Shown: positions 1-6,990, counted from the first letter of the stretch. The stretch is DNA of 12,231 nucleotides from Comamonas sp. lk (GCA_945875225.1 CAMCJY010000025.1:1-12231); one strand, 5' to 3'. Notes: generated from the sequence alone by a model not told the origin. Made by a program: numbers and translations.

Positions 1-1
1 G

Positions 2-466
2 ACCGGCTGGCGCCTGGGCTGGATGGTGCTCCCTGCGGCCCTGGTGCCGGTGATAGAGCGGCTGGCGCAAAACCTGTTTATCTGCCCGAGTACGATTGCC
101 CAGCACGCTGCGCTGGCCTGCTTTGAAGAGGAGAGCATCGCGCTGTACGAAAGCCGCCGTCAGGCTTTTGCACAGCGGCGCGATTACTTTGTACCGGCGC
201 TCAATGCGCTGGGGCTGAGCGTGCCGGTGATGCCTGACGGCGCTTTTTACGCCTGGGCCGATTGCACCGATGCCTGCGCGCACTTAGGGATCAAAGACAG
301 CTGGGATTTTTCCTTTGCCGTGATGGAGCGCGCCCATGTCGCCATCACGCCAGGGCGCGATTTCGGCCCTGCCCACGGCGCGCAATTTGTGCGTTTTTCC
401 ACCGCCAGTTCCATGGAACAATTGCATACCGCTATTGATCGGCTGCGGGCCATGCTGGCCAGATAA
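2..466 (+). CDS. Class I/II PLP-dependent aminotransferase, C-terminal part (5' end outside window)
   Basis: The gene is already open at the window edge; the reading frame begins at base 2 and stops with TAA at 464-466. The first visible residues, TGWRLGWMV, form the segment that in fold-type I aminotransferases follows shortly after the PLP-binding lysine (usually SK...TGWRLG), so the catalytic lysine lies just outside. Near the end, ITPGRDFG and then VRFS (Arg codon 392-394) match the C-terminal motif whose arginine binds the substrate carboxylate. About 154 residues, the small-domain half of a protein of roughly 390, are present. The substrate cannot be read from this fragment; aspartate/alanine-type or N-succinyldiaminopimelate-type transferases share these motifs. 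It ends 43 bp before tolQ on the same strand with no terminator seen between, so co-transcription with tol genes is possible. An ATG at 23 is internal and is not the start. Confidence 0.88.
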   Translation, partial: TGWRLGWMVLPAALVPVIERLAQNLFICPSTIAQHAALACFEEESIALYESRRQAFAQRRDYFVPALNALGLSVPVMPDGAFYAWADCTDACAHLGIKDSWDFSFAVMERAHVAITPGRDFGPAHGAQFVRFSTASSMEQLHTAIDRLRAMLAR

Positions 467-509
467 TACGCGCTTCGCAGCAGGCGTTTTTCACCTACAA
501 GGCCTCTCC

Positions 510-1208
510 ATGAATCAGGACCTCGATATTTTTCAACTCGTGTTGCACGCCAGCTTGGTGGTGCAGTTGGTGATGCTCTTATTGATGCTGGTATCCATTG
601 CAAGTTGGTCGGCCATCTTTCGCAAAATATTTGCACTGCAGCGCGTCAAATCACTCAACGAAGCGTTTGAGCGCGAATTTTGGTCAGGCTCCAGCCTCAA
701 CGAGCTCTACACCACGGCGGCGAGCAAAGGTGTCAACTCCGGCCCTATGGAACGCATCTTTGCCAGCGGCATGCGCGAATTTCAAAAATTGCGAGAACGC
801 CGTGTCAATGACGTCGCCACTTTGATGGACGGCGCCCGCCGCGCCATGCGCGCCAGTTTCCAGCGCGAGATGGACGAAGTGGAAAGCAATTTGTCTTTCC
901 TGGCCTCGGTTGGCTCGGTATCGCCTTATGTGGGCCTGTTCGGCACGGTATGGGGCATCATGCACGCCTTTACTGGTCTGGCGGCTTTGCAGCAAGTGAC
1001 GCTGGCGACCGTGGCGCCGGGTATTGCCGAGGCGCTGGTGGCCACCGCGATTGGGCTGTTTGCCGCTATTCCGGCGGTCGTTGCCTACAACCGTTTTGCG
1101 CGGGACCTGGAGCGCATTGCCATCAGCCAAGAAACTTTTATCGAAGAGTTTTCCAACATCCTGCAGCGCAATGTCAGCGCGCAGGCCACTACCAGCGCGC
1201 CGCGTTAA
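510..1208 (+). CDS. tolQ: TolQ, proton-channel subunit of the Tol-Pal system
   Basis: A 232-residue inner-membrane protein of the MotA/TolQ/ExbB family. With TolR it forms the proton channel that uses the proton-motive force to energise TolA for outer-membrane constriction at division. Three membrane segments are visible: about 14-36, about 134-155 and about 172-193, with the large cytoplasmic loop between the first two, as in the family. Polar residues in the channel helices are in place: T146 in GLFGTVWG (helix 2) and T179 in EALVATAIG (helix 3), matching the threonines that line the proton path in TolQ. The ATG at 510 gives the usual family length; the frame stays open upstream to 336, but that stretch overlaps the aminotransferase and has no family resemblance. 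Only a weak AAGG precedes the ATG. ExbB is the main alternative, but the tolR-tolA context favours TolQ. The thioesterase gene ybgC, often found just before tolQ, is not here. Confidence 0.94.
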   Translation: MNQDLDIFQLVLHASLVVQLVMLLLMLVSIASWSAIFRKIFALQRVKSLNEAFEREFWSGSSLNELYTTAASKGVNSGPMERIFASGMREFQKLRERRVNDVATLMDGARRAMRASFQREMDEVESNLSFLASVGSVSPYVGLFGTVWGIMHAFTGLAALQQVTLATVAPGIAEALVATAIGLFAAIPAVVAYNRFARDLERIAISQETFIEEFSNILQRNVSAQATTSAPR

Positions 1209-1248
1209 ACCCATGGTGCTGCCATTGCATCTAGGACAGGAGTAGCCC

Positions 1249-1674
1249 ATGCCCGCAGTCAGTTCCCGGGGTCGCGGCAGACGCACCATCAGCGAACCCA
1301 ATATGGTGCCCTTCATCGATGTGATGCTGGTGCTGCTGATCATCTTTATGGTGACTGCGCCCCTGATTTCACCGAGCGTGGTGGACCTGCCCAGCGTGGG
1401 CAGCGCGGCCAAGCAAGCGGATGTGGTGATTCAGATCATCGTGGGTAAAGACAACACCCTGGAAATCAAAGGCCAAGGTGCTGCCAGTGCCGTCACCCTA
1501 GAGAACCTGGCCGGTGCGGTGCACAAAGCCCAAGCAGCCCATCCGACCAATACGAGCGCTGTGGTGATTAGCGCGGACAAAAGCGTGCAGTATGAGCGGG
1601 TGGTCAAGGTCATGGATACCTTGCAGCGTGCAGGCATTGCGCGCATCGGCTTGTCGGTGCAACTGGCACCCTGA
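1249..1674 (+). CDS. tolR: TolR, Tol-Pal channel partner and peptidoglycan-binding subunit
   Basis: A 141-residue ExbD/TolR-family protein with a short cytoplasmic N-terminus, one membrane helix (about 20-40) and a periplasmic domain (about 45-141). The essential channel aspartate is D24, in NMVPFIDVMLVLLIIFMV, equivalent to the proton-carrying Asp of E. coli TolR. The periplasmic part ends in the usual pattern of a dimerising domain (VVISADKSVQYERVVKVMDTLQRAGI). In the complex, TolR works with the TolQ ring and contacts peptidoglycan and TolA. The start at 1249 is well supported by AGGAG at 1238-1242, six bases upstream. It lies 40 bp after tolQ and 5 bp before tolA, so the three form one transcription unit. 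ExbD is the alternative, but a TolA-type protein follows directly. Confidence 0.94.
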   Translation: MPAVSSRGRGRRTISEPNMVPFIDVMLVLLIIFMVTAPLISPSVVDLPSVGSAAKQADVVIQIIVGKDNTLEIKGQGAASAVTLENLAGAVHKAQAAHPTNTSAVVISADKSVQYERVVKVMDTLQRAGIARIGLSVQLAP

Positions 1675-1679
1675 ACAGC

Positions 1680-2705
1680 ATGGCCACGGCCCAGGCACAC
1701 AGCGATTTTTTGCCACCACCTGCTCCGGGTTTGGGCCGGGCCTTGGTGCTTGCGCTGATTGCGCATGGCTTGCTGGTGCTAGCCCTGACGTATGCTGTGC
1801 ACTGGAAGGGGGAAACGCCAATGACTACCTTCAGTGCCGAAATGTGGGCACCCTTGCCGATAGAAGCCGCCCCACCCGCGCCGGAGTCCGAACTGCCAGC
1901 GCAGCAAGTGGAACCCACCGTCGCGCCAAGTGCCCCGGCGCCCGAACCTCCACGCGCCGCGCCGCCGCCCGGCCCCAAGCTGGATGCGGACATTGCCACG
2001 GCCGAGCGCAAAGTGCAGGATAGAAAGAATCAGGACGAACGTCGACGAACCGAAAAGCGCGAACTGGCGCAGCGCAAAGAAGAAGCACTGAAAGTCGAAA
2101 AGCAAAAAGCCGAGGCCTTGGCCGAGCAGACCAAGAAGGAGCAAACATCCAAACTGAACAAAGCCGAAGAGACCAAGCGGCGCAAGGAGCTTGACGCCGC
2201 GAAGGCGCAAGAAGCCAAGCGCCTAAAAGACATTGAAGCAGCCAAAGCCGCTGACGAAAAGCGCCTAAAAGACCTGGAAATCGCCAAGCAGCAGGAAGCT
2301 GATCGTCTGCGCGAAGAGCAGGCGCAAAGCGAGAATCTGCGCAAAGACGCGCGTGAACGCGCCCTCAAACTCGCCGGTGCGGCCGCCGGCAGTGGAAGTG
2401 CCAGTTCGACTGGAACTGCCGCCCAAAGCGCCGGCCCCAGTGCCAATTACGGCGCCAAGGTGGTCGCTGCGATTCGGCCGAATATTGCACCCATCAAGGA
2501 ATTGAGTGCCAGCCTGACAGCGGAATACGATGTCTATACCGATGCCAGCGGGAAAATCATGAGCGCCAAAATCCGCAAACGTAGCGGCGACGCCTACTGG
2601 GACGATGCGGCGCTTAATGCGATTTTGAAAACCGAAAAACTACCGTTTGACGAGAACGGGCGGGTGCCCTCCCCCATGACTATCAGCCTGCGCCCGCGCG
2701 ACTGA
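1680..2705 (+). CDS. tolA: TolA, trans-periplasmic energy transducer
   Basis: A 341-residue TolA/TonB-type protein with the classic three-part layout. Domain I is a single N-terminal membrane helix (about 20-40) containing ALIAHGLLV, whose H29 matches the conserved helix histidine through which TolA/TonB couple to the TolQR channel. A proline/alanine-rich stretch (about 60-98) leads into domain II, a highly charged Lys/Glu/Ala helix or coiled coil (about 101-232), then a Gly/Ser linker (233-255). Domain III (about 257-341, starting YGAKVVAAIRPNI) resembles the globular TolA C-terminal domain that contacts TolB and Pal. There is no cysteine anywhere, so the disulfide known in E. coli TolA domain III is absent. 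The ATG at 1680 follows the tolR stop by 5 bp without a clear Shine-Dalgarno sequence, which suggests translational coupling. Later ATGs would remove the membrane anchor. Confidence 0.92.
   Translation: MATAQAHSDFLPPPAPGLGRALVLALIAHGLLVLALTYAVHWKGETPMTTFSAEMWAPLPIEAAPPAPESELPAQQVEPTVAPSAPAPEPPRAAPPPGPKLDADIATAERKVQDRKNQDERRRTEKRELAQRKEEALKVEKQKAEALAEQTKKEQTSKLNKAEETKRRKELDAAKAQEAKRLKDIEAAKAADEKRLKDLEIAKQQEADRLREEQAQSENLRKDARERALKLAGAAAGSGSASSTGTAAQSAGPSANYGAKVVAAIRPNIAPIKELSASLTAEYDVYTDASGKIMSAKIRKRSGDAYWDDAALNAILKTEKLPFDENGRVPSPMTISLRPRD
2175..2300 (+). repeat. Three 42-bp (14-codon) tandem units in the tolA helix region
   Basis: Residues 166-207 of TolA consist of three 14-residue units: KRRKELDAAKAQEA, KRLKDIEAAKAADE and KRLKDLEIAKQQEA. 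A decayed fourth (208-221) follows. Units two and three share an identical 15-base stretch at 2217-2231 and 2259-2273, exactly 42 bp apart. This is seen directly. It suggests that the periplasmic helix grew by in-frame duplication, which would change its length without breaking the frame. Confidence 0.8.
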
Positions 2706-2733
2706 CGCCACCTCAAGCCAGGGCGCGCCGCCC

Positions 2734-5700
2734 TTATTCGTAGGCCACGACCGCACGCCCCTGGTCGGCATGGGCGCGCCAGCGGGCCAGCGCGGCATCA
2801 CTCGGGTAAAAGCGGGCAGCCTCGCCCAGTTGCAGCTCGGCGCAGGCGCCCTCTGCGGGCAGGCCCTGCGGGCGGGTGGCGGGTGGGCATTCCAGAACAA
2901 AACGCACCGCCAAGCCGCGCACCAATTCGCCCTGCTCGCTCATTTCGCGCTTGGCAGGAAACTCGCGCAGCAACTGGGCCACATCGGGCGCACGGCCATC
3001 GGCTTTCACTGCGACGCGTAAATAGCGCCCGAAGCGGCAACGCGCCTGCTCCAGGTCCCACATCTGGGTAATCGTCAATTGCATACCGCCGGAGAATCGA
3101 TCGGCCTGCACTTTGCCCATGGCAATGACCAGCGCGTCTTCCTTGAACCAGTGCTTGTGCGCGTTGATCAGCGCTTCTTCGGCGCGCGCCTCGATGGCGC
3201 CGGATTTGTCGTCTAGTTTGAACAGCGCCAGTTTGCCGCGCTGGCCATTGATGATGCGCATATCGGTGACGATGCCCGCCAGCAACTGCGGCTCGCGGGT
3301 TTCCAGCAACTCCTCAATCGGGCGCTTGGCAAAGCGGCGCACTTCCTGCGCCACCTCGTCAAACAAGTGGCCGGACAAATAAAAGCCGATAGCGGTTTTT
3401 TCTTGGGTGAGCCGCTCCTTAACGCCCCAGGGCAAGGCCGCCACCAATTCGGGTTCCTGGGTGCTGGAGCCATGGTCATCGCCGTCACCCATGTCAAACA
3501 GTCCGACCTGGTGCACATTGGCGCTGGCGGCCGCTGCAAATTCAAAGGCCCGGTCCACCGAGGCCAGCAGGCAGGCGCGGTTGAGTTCCAAGGTGTCAAA
3601 AGCACCGGCTTTGATCAGCGCCTCGATACAGCGCTTGTTGATACGACTGCGCTCGACACGGCGGCAAAAATCAAACAGACTGGTAAATGGCCCGGGCTCT
3701 GCCGTAGGACCGCGCCCCTCGCGCCCTGCCACGATCGCCTCAATGGCCTGCTGCCCCGTGCCTTTAATGGCACCTAAGCCATAACGGATTTCGCCGTTGG
3801 AGATGGGTTCGAAGCGGTGTACGCCACGGTTGATATTGGGCGGCTCAAACTGGATGCCCAGGCGCTCGGCGTCTTCAAACAAGAGTTTGAGCTTGTCGGT
3901 GCTGTCTATCTCCACCGTCATATTGGCGCAGAAAAACTCGGCCGTGTAATGCACTTTGATCCAGGCCGTGTGGTAGGCCAGCAGCGAGTAAGCGGCGGCA
4001 TGCGACTTGTTGAAGCCGTAGCCGGCAAAGCGCTCCATCAAGTCAAAAATTTCGTCTGCTTTGTCCTCGCTGATTTGATTTTTTGCCGCACCGGTGCGAA
4101 AGATGGCGCGGTGCTCAGCCATTTCCTCGGCCTTTTTCTTGCCCATGGCCCGGCGCAACATATCGGCGCCGCCCAGCGAGTAGCCACCCAGAATCTGCGC
4201 GGTCTGCATCACCTGCTCCTGATAGACCATGATGCCGTAGGTCTCGGACAGCATCTCTGCCACCAGCGGATGCGGGTACTCGACTTCCTCGCGCCCATGC
4301 TTGCGCGCCACAAAGCTGGGTATCAAGTCCATCGGGCCGGGGCGGTACAGGGCGTTGAGCGCAATCAGGTCTTCCAGTCGCGTAGGCTTGGCGTCGCGGA
4401 GCATGCCCTGCATGCCGCGGCTTTCAAACTGGAACACCGCTTCGGTCTGCCCGGCGGAAAACAGACGGTACACCGCCTCGTCATCCAGTGGCAAGTCTTC
4501 GTAATTGAAGTGCTCCTGGCCCCGGTGCCGGGCCCGGATGAGGTCGCGCGCAATCTCCAAAATCGTCAGCGTGGCCAGGCCCAAAAAGTCAAACTTCACC
4601 AGGCCAATGGCCTCGACATCGTCTTTGTCAAACTGGCTGACCGCCGATTCGCTGCCCGGCTGCTGGTAAAGCGGGCAAAAATCGGTGAGCTTGCCCGGTG
4701 CGATCAGCACGCCCCCGGCGTGCATGCCGACGTTGCGCGTCAAGCCTTCGAGTTTGCGCGCCAGTTCCAACAGTGTCTTGACGTCCTCTTCCTGCGCTTC
4801 GCGCTGCGCGAGCAGGGGCTCGGCTTCGCTGGCGTACACGGTTTTGTCGTCTTTTTTGCGCTCAGCAGCGGGCGGTGGCAATTGCAGCGTAACCAAGGTG
4901 CCGGGCTTGTTTGGAATGAGTTTGCTGATGCCATCGCAAAAGTTATAGCCCAGGTCCAGCACGCGCCCCACATCGCGAATGGCGGCGCGCGCGGCCATGG
5001 TGCCAAAGGTCACGATTTGGCTTACCGCCGCCTTGCCGTATTTGTCTTTCACGTAATCAATCACCCGGTCGCGGTTGGTCTGGCAAAAGTCAATGTCAAA
5101 GTCGGGCATGGAAACCCGCTCGGGATTGAGAAAACGCTCGAACAGCAAGTTGTAGCGCAGCGGATCCAGGTCGGTAATTTTGAGCGAATAAGCCACCAGC
5201 GAACCGGCGCCCGAACCGCGTCCTGGTCCCACCGGGCAGCCATTGTTTTTCGCCCAATTGATAAAGTCGCCCACAATCAAAAAATAGCCCGGAAAGCCCA
5301 TGGTGATGATGGTTTGCAGCTCAAACTCCAGGCGCTCTTGGTAGCGCGACATCTCGCTGGCGCGCTGAGTCTCATCCGGATACAGATGCTCCATGCGTTC
5401 GTGCAAACCGGCCTGCGAGGCATGGCGGAAGTATTCCTCTGGGCTCATGCGTACGCCTCCCACCAGGGGCGTGGGGAAATCGGGCAATTGCGGCTTGCCC
5501 AGCACCAGACTTAAGTTGCAGCGCTTGGCGATTTCCAGCGTATTGGCCAGCGCTGAGGGTATGTCGGCGAACAACGCCTGCATTTGAGCGCTGGACTTGA
5601 AATACTGCTCGCGCGTAAAGCGGCGGACCCGGCGAGGGTTGCTGAGCAACTCGCCATCGGAAATACAGACACGGGCCTCGTGCGCTTCAAAGTCGTCAGC

Positions 5701-6309
5701 ATGGGCAAACTGCACCGGGTGCGTGGCCACCAGCGGCAAATGCATGCGCGCGGCCAGTTGCACGGCGGCCAGCACATGGGCCTCGTCCTCCGGGCGGCCG
5801 GCACGCTGTAGCTCCAAGTAAAAACGATGTGGAAACAGGCTGGACAGTTGCAAAGCCCAGTCATGGGCGCGCGCTGGGTCGCCTTGCATCAGCGCCTGGC
5901 CTACCGGGCCGGCCTGTGCGCCACACAGGCAGATCAACCCTGCGTTCAATTCCTGCAGCCACGCTTTGCGCAGCAGCACTTGTGCTTTACCGGTGTTTTG
6001 TGTGTGGCCGCGCGCCAGCAATTCGGAGAGATTCAAATAGCCTTGGGCGTTTTGCACCAGCAGCACCATGCGCGAGATCAAGGACGCATCGGCCGCAAAG
6101 CCCTCTACCAGCACCTCGGCACCGATCAGCGGCTTGACACCCTCACCGCGGCAGGCCCGATAAAACTTGACGGTGGCAAAGAGGTTATTGAAGTCTGCGA
6201 TAGCCAGCGCCGGCTGACCGTCAGCAGCGGCTAATTGCGCCACCTCATCGACCCGGGTAGTGCCGTCAACGACGGAAAATTCGGTGTGTAGGCGCAGGTG
6301 AACAAACAT
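2734..6309 (-). CDS. dnaE: DNA polymerase III alpha subunit (DnaE1)
   Basis: The catalytic subunit of the replicative polymerase, 1191 residues (E. coli 1160), a C-family polymerase. The N-terminal PHP domain begins FVHLRLHTEFSVVDG; its later metal site reads ADFNNLF instead of the canonical TDHGN, so the PHP nuclease centre looks degenerate, as in DnaE proteins that rely on a separate DnaQ exonuclease. Palm and fingers motifs include GPGRGSGAGSLVAYSL, PDFDIDF with catalytic D403 and D405, and the third acidic residue D574 in KFDFLGL. YRPGPMDLIPSF and GYGFNKSHAAAYSLLAYHTA follow. The beta-clamp binding motif is QVGLF, residues 934-938. An OB-fold domain (about 1000-1080) and a C-terminal tau-binding-type domain complete it. 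The ATG at 6309 gives the standard N-terminus but has no Shine-Dalgarno sequence. The gene is convergent with tolA (28-bp gap, no strong terminator seen) and divergent from rpmB. Confidence 0.97.
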   Translation of the reverse strand: MFVHLRLHTEFSVVDGTTRVDEVAQLAAADGQPALAIADFNNLFATVKFYRACRGEGVKPLIGAEVLVEGFAADASLISRMVLLVQNAQGYLNLSELLARGHTQNTGKAQVLLRKAWLQELNAGLICLCGAQAGPVGQALMQGDPARAHDWALQLSSLFPHRFYLELQRAGRPEDEAHVLAAVQLAARMHLPLVATHPVQFAHADDFEAHEARVCISDGELLSNPRRVRRFTREQYFKSSAQMQALFADIPSALANTLEIAKRCNLSLVLGKPQLPDFPTPLVGGVRMSPEEYFRHASQAGLHERMEHLYPDETQRASEMSRYQERLEFELQTIITMGFPGYFLIVGDFINWAKNNGCPVGPGRGSGAGSLVAYSLKITDLDPLRYNLLFERFLNPERVSMPDFDIDFCQTNRDRVIDYVKDKYGKAAVSQIVTFGTMAARAAIRDVGRVLDLGYNFCDGISKLIPNKPGTLVTLQLPPPAAERKKDDKTVYASEAEPLLAQREAQEEDVKTLLELARKLEGLTRNVGMHAGGVLIAPGKLTDFCPLYQQPGSESAVSQFDKDDVEAIGLVKFDFLGLATLTILEIARDLIRARHRGQEHFNYEDLPLDDEAVYRLFSAGQTEAVFQFESRGMQGMLRDAKPTRLEDLIALNALYRPGPMDLIPSFVARKHGREEVEYPHPLVAEMLSETYGIMVYQEQVMQTAQILGGYSLGGADMLRRAMGKKKAEEMAEHRAIFRTGAAKNQISEDKADEIFDLMERFAGYGFNKSHAAAYSLLAYHTAWIKVHYTAEFFCANMTVEIDSTDKLKLLFEDAERLGIQFEPPNINRGVHRFEPISNGEIRYGLGAIKGTGQQAIEAIVAGREGRGPTAEPGPFTSLFDFCRRVERSRINKRCIEALIKAGAFDTLELNRACLLASVDRAFEFAAAASANVHQVGLFDMGDGDDHGSSTQEPELVAALPWGVKERLTQEKTAIGFYLSGHLFDEVAQEVRRFAKRPIEELLETREPQLLAGIVTDMRIINGQRGKLALFKLDDKSGAIEARAEEALINAHKHWFKEDALVIAMGKVQADRFSGGMQLTITQMWDLEQARCRFGRYLRVAVKADGRAPDVAQLLREFPAKREMSEQGELVRGLAVRFVLECPPATRPQGLPAEGACAELQLGEAARFYPSDAALARWRAHADQGRAVVAYE

Positions 6310-6315
6310 GGCTGC

Positions 6316-6321
6316 ATTGTA
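6316..6321 (-). promoter_or_regulatory. Possible -10 box directly upstream of dnaE
   Basis: On the - strand this reads TACAAT and ends six bases before the dnaE ATG, so a start site at normal distance would fall at or next to the ATG. The -35 region at a 17-bp spacing (CTGCCC) is a poor match. dnaE also has no Shine-Dalgarno sequence, which fits a leaderless or near-leaderless transcript. This is inference from consensus matching only. Confidence 0.35.
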
Positions 6322-6327
6322 GGTAGC

Positions 6328-6345
6328 GCTGCCCCGCGGGGCAGC
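6328..6345. repeat. Perfect 18-bp palindrome in the dnaE/rpmB intergenic region
   Basis: GCTGCCCCGCGGGGCAGC is its own reverse complement. It lies 18 bp upstream of the dnaE start and would cover the spacer and -35 region of the proposed dnaE promoter. A related imperfect copy beginning GCTGCCCCACGGG lies at 6433-6448, just past the rpmB promoter box. It could be an operator for a dimeric regulator, or an RNA hairpin if transcribed. No known regulator is recognised from the sequence. Confidence 0.6.
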
Positions 6346-6407
6346 CTAGCGGCAGGTGCGAATCGGTCGCCTGCACCAGAGACCAGGCGGCTGATTTTCT
6401 ACCTAGC

Positions 6408-6413
6408 TATAAT
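6408..6413 (+). promoter_or_regulatory. Sigma-70 type -10 box for rpmB-rpmG
   Basis: A perfect TATAAT on the + strand, 144 bp before the rpmB ATG. No good -35 hexamer is found at 16-18 bp spacing (AGGCGG at 17 bp), so the assignment depends on the -10 box and on the need for a promoter in this divergent region. The expected start site is near 6420, immediately before the hairpin at 6422-6463. Confidence 0.5.
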
Positions 6414-6421
6414 AGGAGGCT

Positions 6422-6463
6422 TTGCTGCCAACGCTGCCCCACGGGCAGGTCGCTTGGCAGCAA
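6422..6463 (+). promoter_or_regulatory. Two-tier hairpin at the predicted 5' end of the rpmB-rpmG mRNA
   Basis: An outer 10-bp perfect stem pairs TTGCTGCCAA (6422-6431) with TTGGCAGCAA (6454-6463). Inside it, a 6-bp perfect stem pairs CTGCCC (6434-6439) with GGGCAG (6443-6448) around a CAC loop. The internal loop is asymmetric (2 nt against 5 nt). No U-run follows, so it is not a typical terminator. Its place at the start of a ribosomal-protein mRNA suggests a stabilising 5' structure or a protein-binding leader. That role is inference; I do not recognise a known leader family. Confidence 0.55.
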
Positions 6464-6557
6464 CGGGTTACCGCCACCCGGATTTTGGCGAGGTGAGGTT
6501 GGGTTGTGCTGACTTGTCAGGCATAGCCGGGCCGTTTCAAAGTATCGGAGTGTCCTT

Positions 6558-6791
6558 ATGGCACGCGTATGTGAAGTCACGGGCAAAGGCCCCATGGTCG
6601 GAAACAATGTTTCCCACGCCAACAACAAAACCAAGCGCCGTTTTCTGCCCAATCTGCAGTACCGCCGTTTCTGGGTTTAATCTGAAAACCGCTGGGTGCG
6701 TCTGCGTATTTCAAACGCCGGCTTGCGCCTTATCGACAAAAACGGCATTGACGCCGTGCTCGCAGACCTGCGCGCACGCGGCCAGGCATAA
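6558..6791 (+). pseudogene. rpmB: 50S ribosomal protein L28 with in-frame TAA at codon 41
   Basis: Reading from the ATG at 6558 (CGGAG at 6546-6550, seven bases upstream) gives a typical L28: MARVCEVTGKGPMVGNNVSH, then the Lys/Arg-rich segment to YRRFWV at residue 40. Codon 41, bases 6678-6680, is TAA. The frame then continues without interruption as SENRWVRLRISNAGLRLIDK and on to a natural TAA at 6789-6791, giving the normal 77-codon length. From memory of the family, position 41 is Glu in FWVESENRWVRLR, so one change (GAA to TAA) explains the break; there is no indel. L28 is a large-subunit protein near the E site and is expected to be needed for normal growth, so a true null is surprising. 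The frame, the downstream rpmG and its ribosome site are intact. The break is a real nonsense mutation (with another copy elsewhere or a suppressor) or a base-call error. As written, only 40 residues would be made. Confidence 0.9.
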
Positions 6792-6802
6792 GGAGTAGCA
6801 CC

Positions 6803-6973
6803 ATGGCAAGCAAAGGCGGACGCGAAAAAATCAAGCTCGAATCCACAGCGGGCACCGGTCACTTCTATACGACCAGCAAAAATAAGAAAACCATGCCCGA
6901 GAAAATGCTGATCAAGAAATTTGATCCCAAAGCACGCAAACATGTGGACTACAAAGAAACCAAATTGAAGTAG
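6803..6973 (+). CDS. rpmG: 50S ribosomal protein L33
   Basis: A 56-residue basic protein, MASKGGREKIKLESTAGTGH..., with the family core FYTTSKNKK and KKFDPKARKHV and the ending ETKLK. It is a component of the large ribosomal subunit near the exit site. It contains no cysteine, so it is the zinc-independent form rather than the four-Cys zinc-binding form. The start is set by AAGGAG at 6790-6795, which overlaps the rpmB stop codon and sits seven bases before the ATG. The gene is 11 bp after rpmB in the standard rpmB-rpmG arrangement. A strong terminator begins 17 bp after its stop. Because its ribosome site is at the end of rpmB, early termination in rpmB could reduce its translation or expose the mRNA to polar effects. 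Confidence 0.96.
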   Translation: MASKGGREKIKLESTAGTGHFYTTSKNKKTMPEKMLIKKFDPKARKHVDYKETKLK

Positions 6974-6990
6974 ATCTTTCCTTTGGCACT

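Noticed and set aside
461..467. GATAAT-like hexamer before tolQ as a promoter
   Set aside because: No -35 box at 16-18 bp; TTGATC at 435-440 is 21 bp away. It also overlaps the aminotransferase stop.
336..509. Upstream extension of the tolQ frame
   Set aside because: It overlaps the aminotransferase C-terminus, whose RFS motif is intact, and adds residues not found in TolQ.
2700..2736. Terminator between tolA and dnaE
   Set aside because: GC-rich inverted pieces are present around GGCGCGCC, but there is no stable stem with a U-run for either strand.
3817..5514. A 565-codon open frame on the + strand
   Set aside because: It lies entirely opposite dnaE, in a region whose - strand product carries the D403, D405 and D574 catalytic motifs. 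It has no ribosome site or recognisable domain and is explained by codon bias leaving the antisense frame open.
6678..6680. Recoding of TAA as an amino acid in rpmB
   Set aside because: TAA is the normal stop of several genes in the window and of rpmB itself, and no recoding element of a known type is seen. A mutation or error is simpler.
6298..6798. A 166-codon + strand frame across the dnaE/rpmB gap and rpmB
   Set aside because: It is out of frame with L28, has no family resemblance, and exists only because the true L28 frame is read in another phase.
6677..6943. An 88-codon - strand frame over rpmB/rpmG
   Set aside because: It is opposite two well-conserved ribosomal protein genes and has no support of its own.
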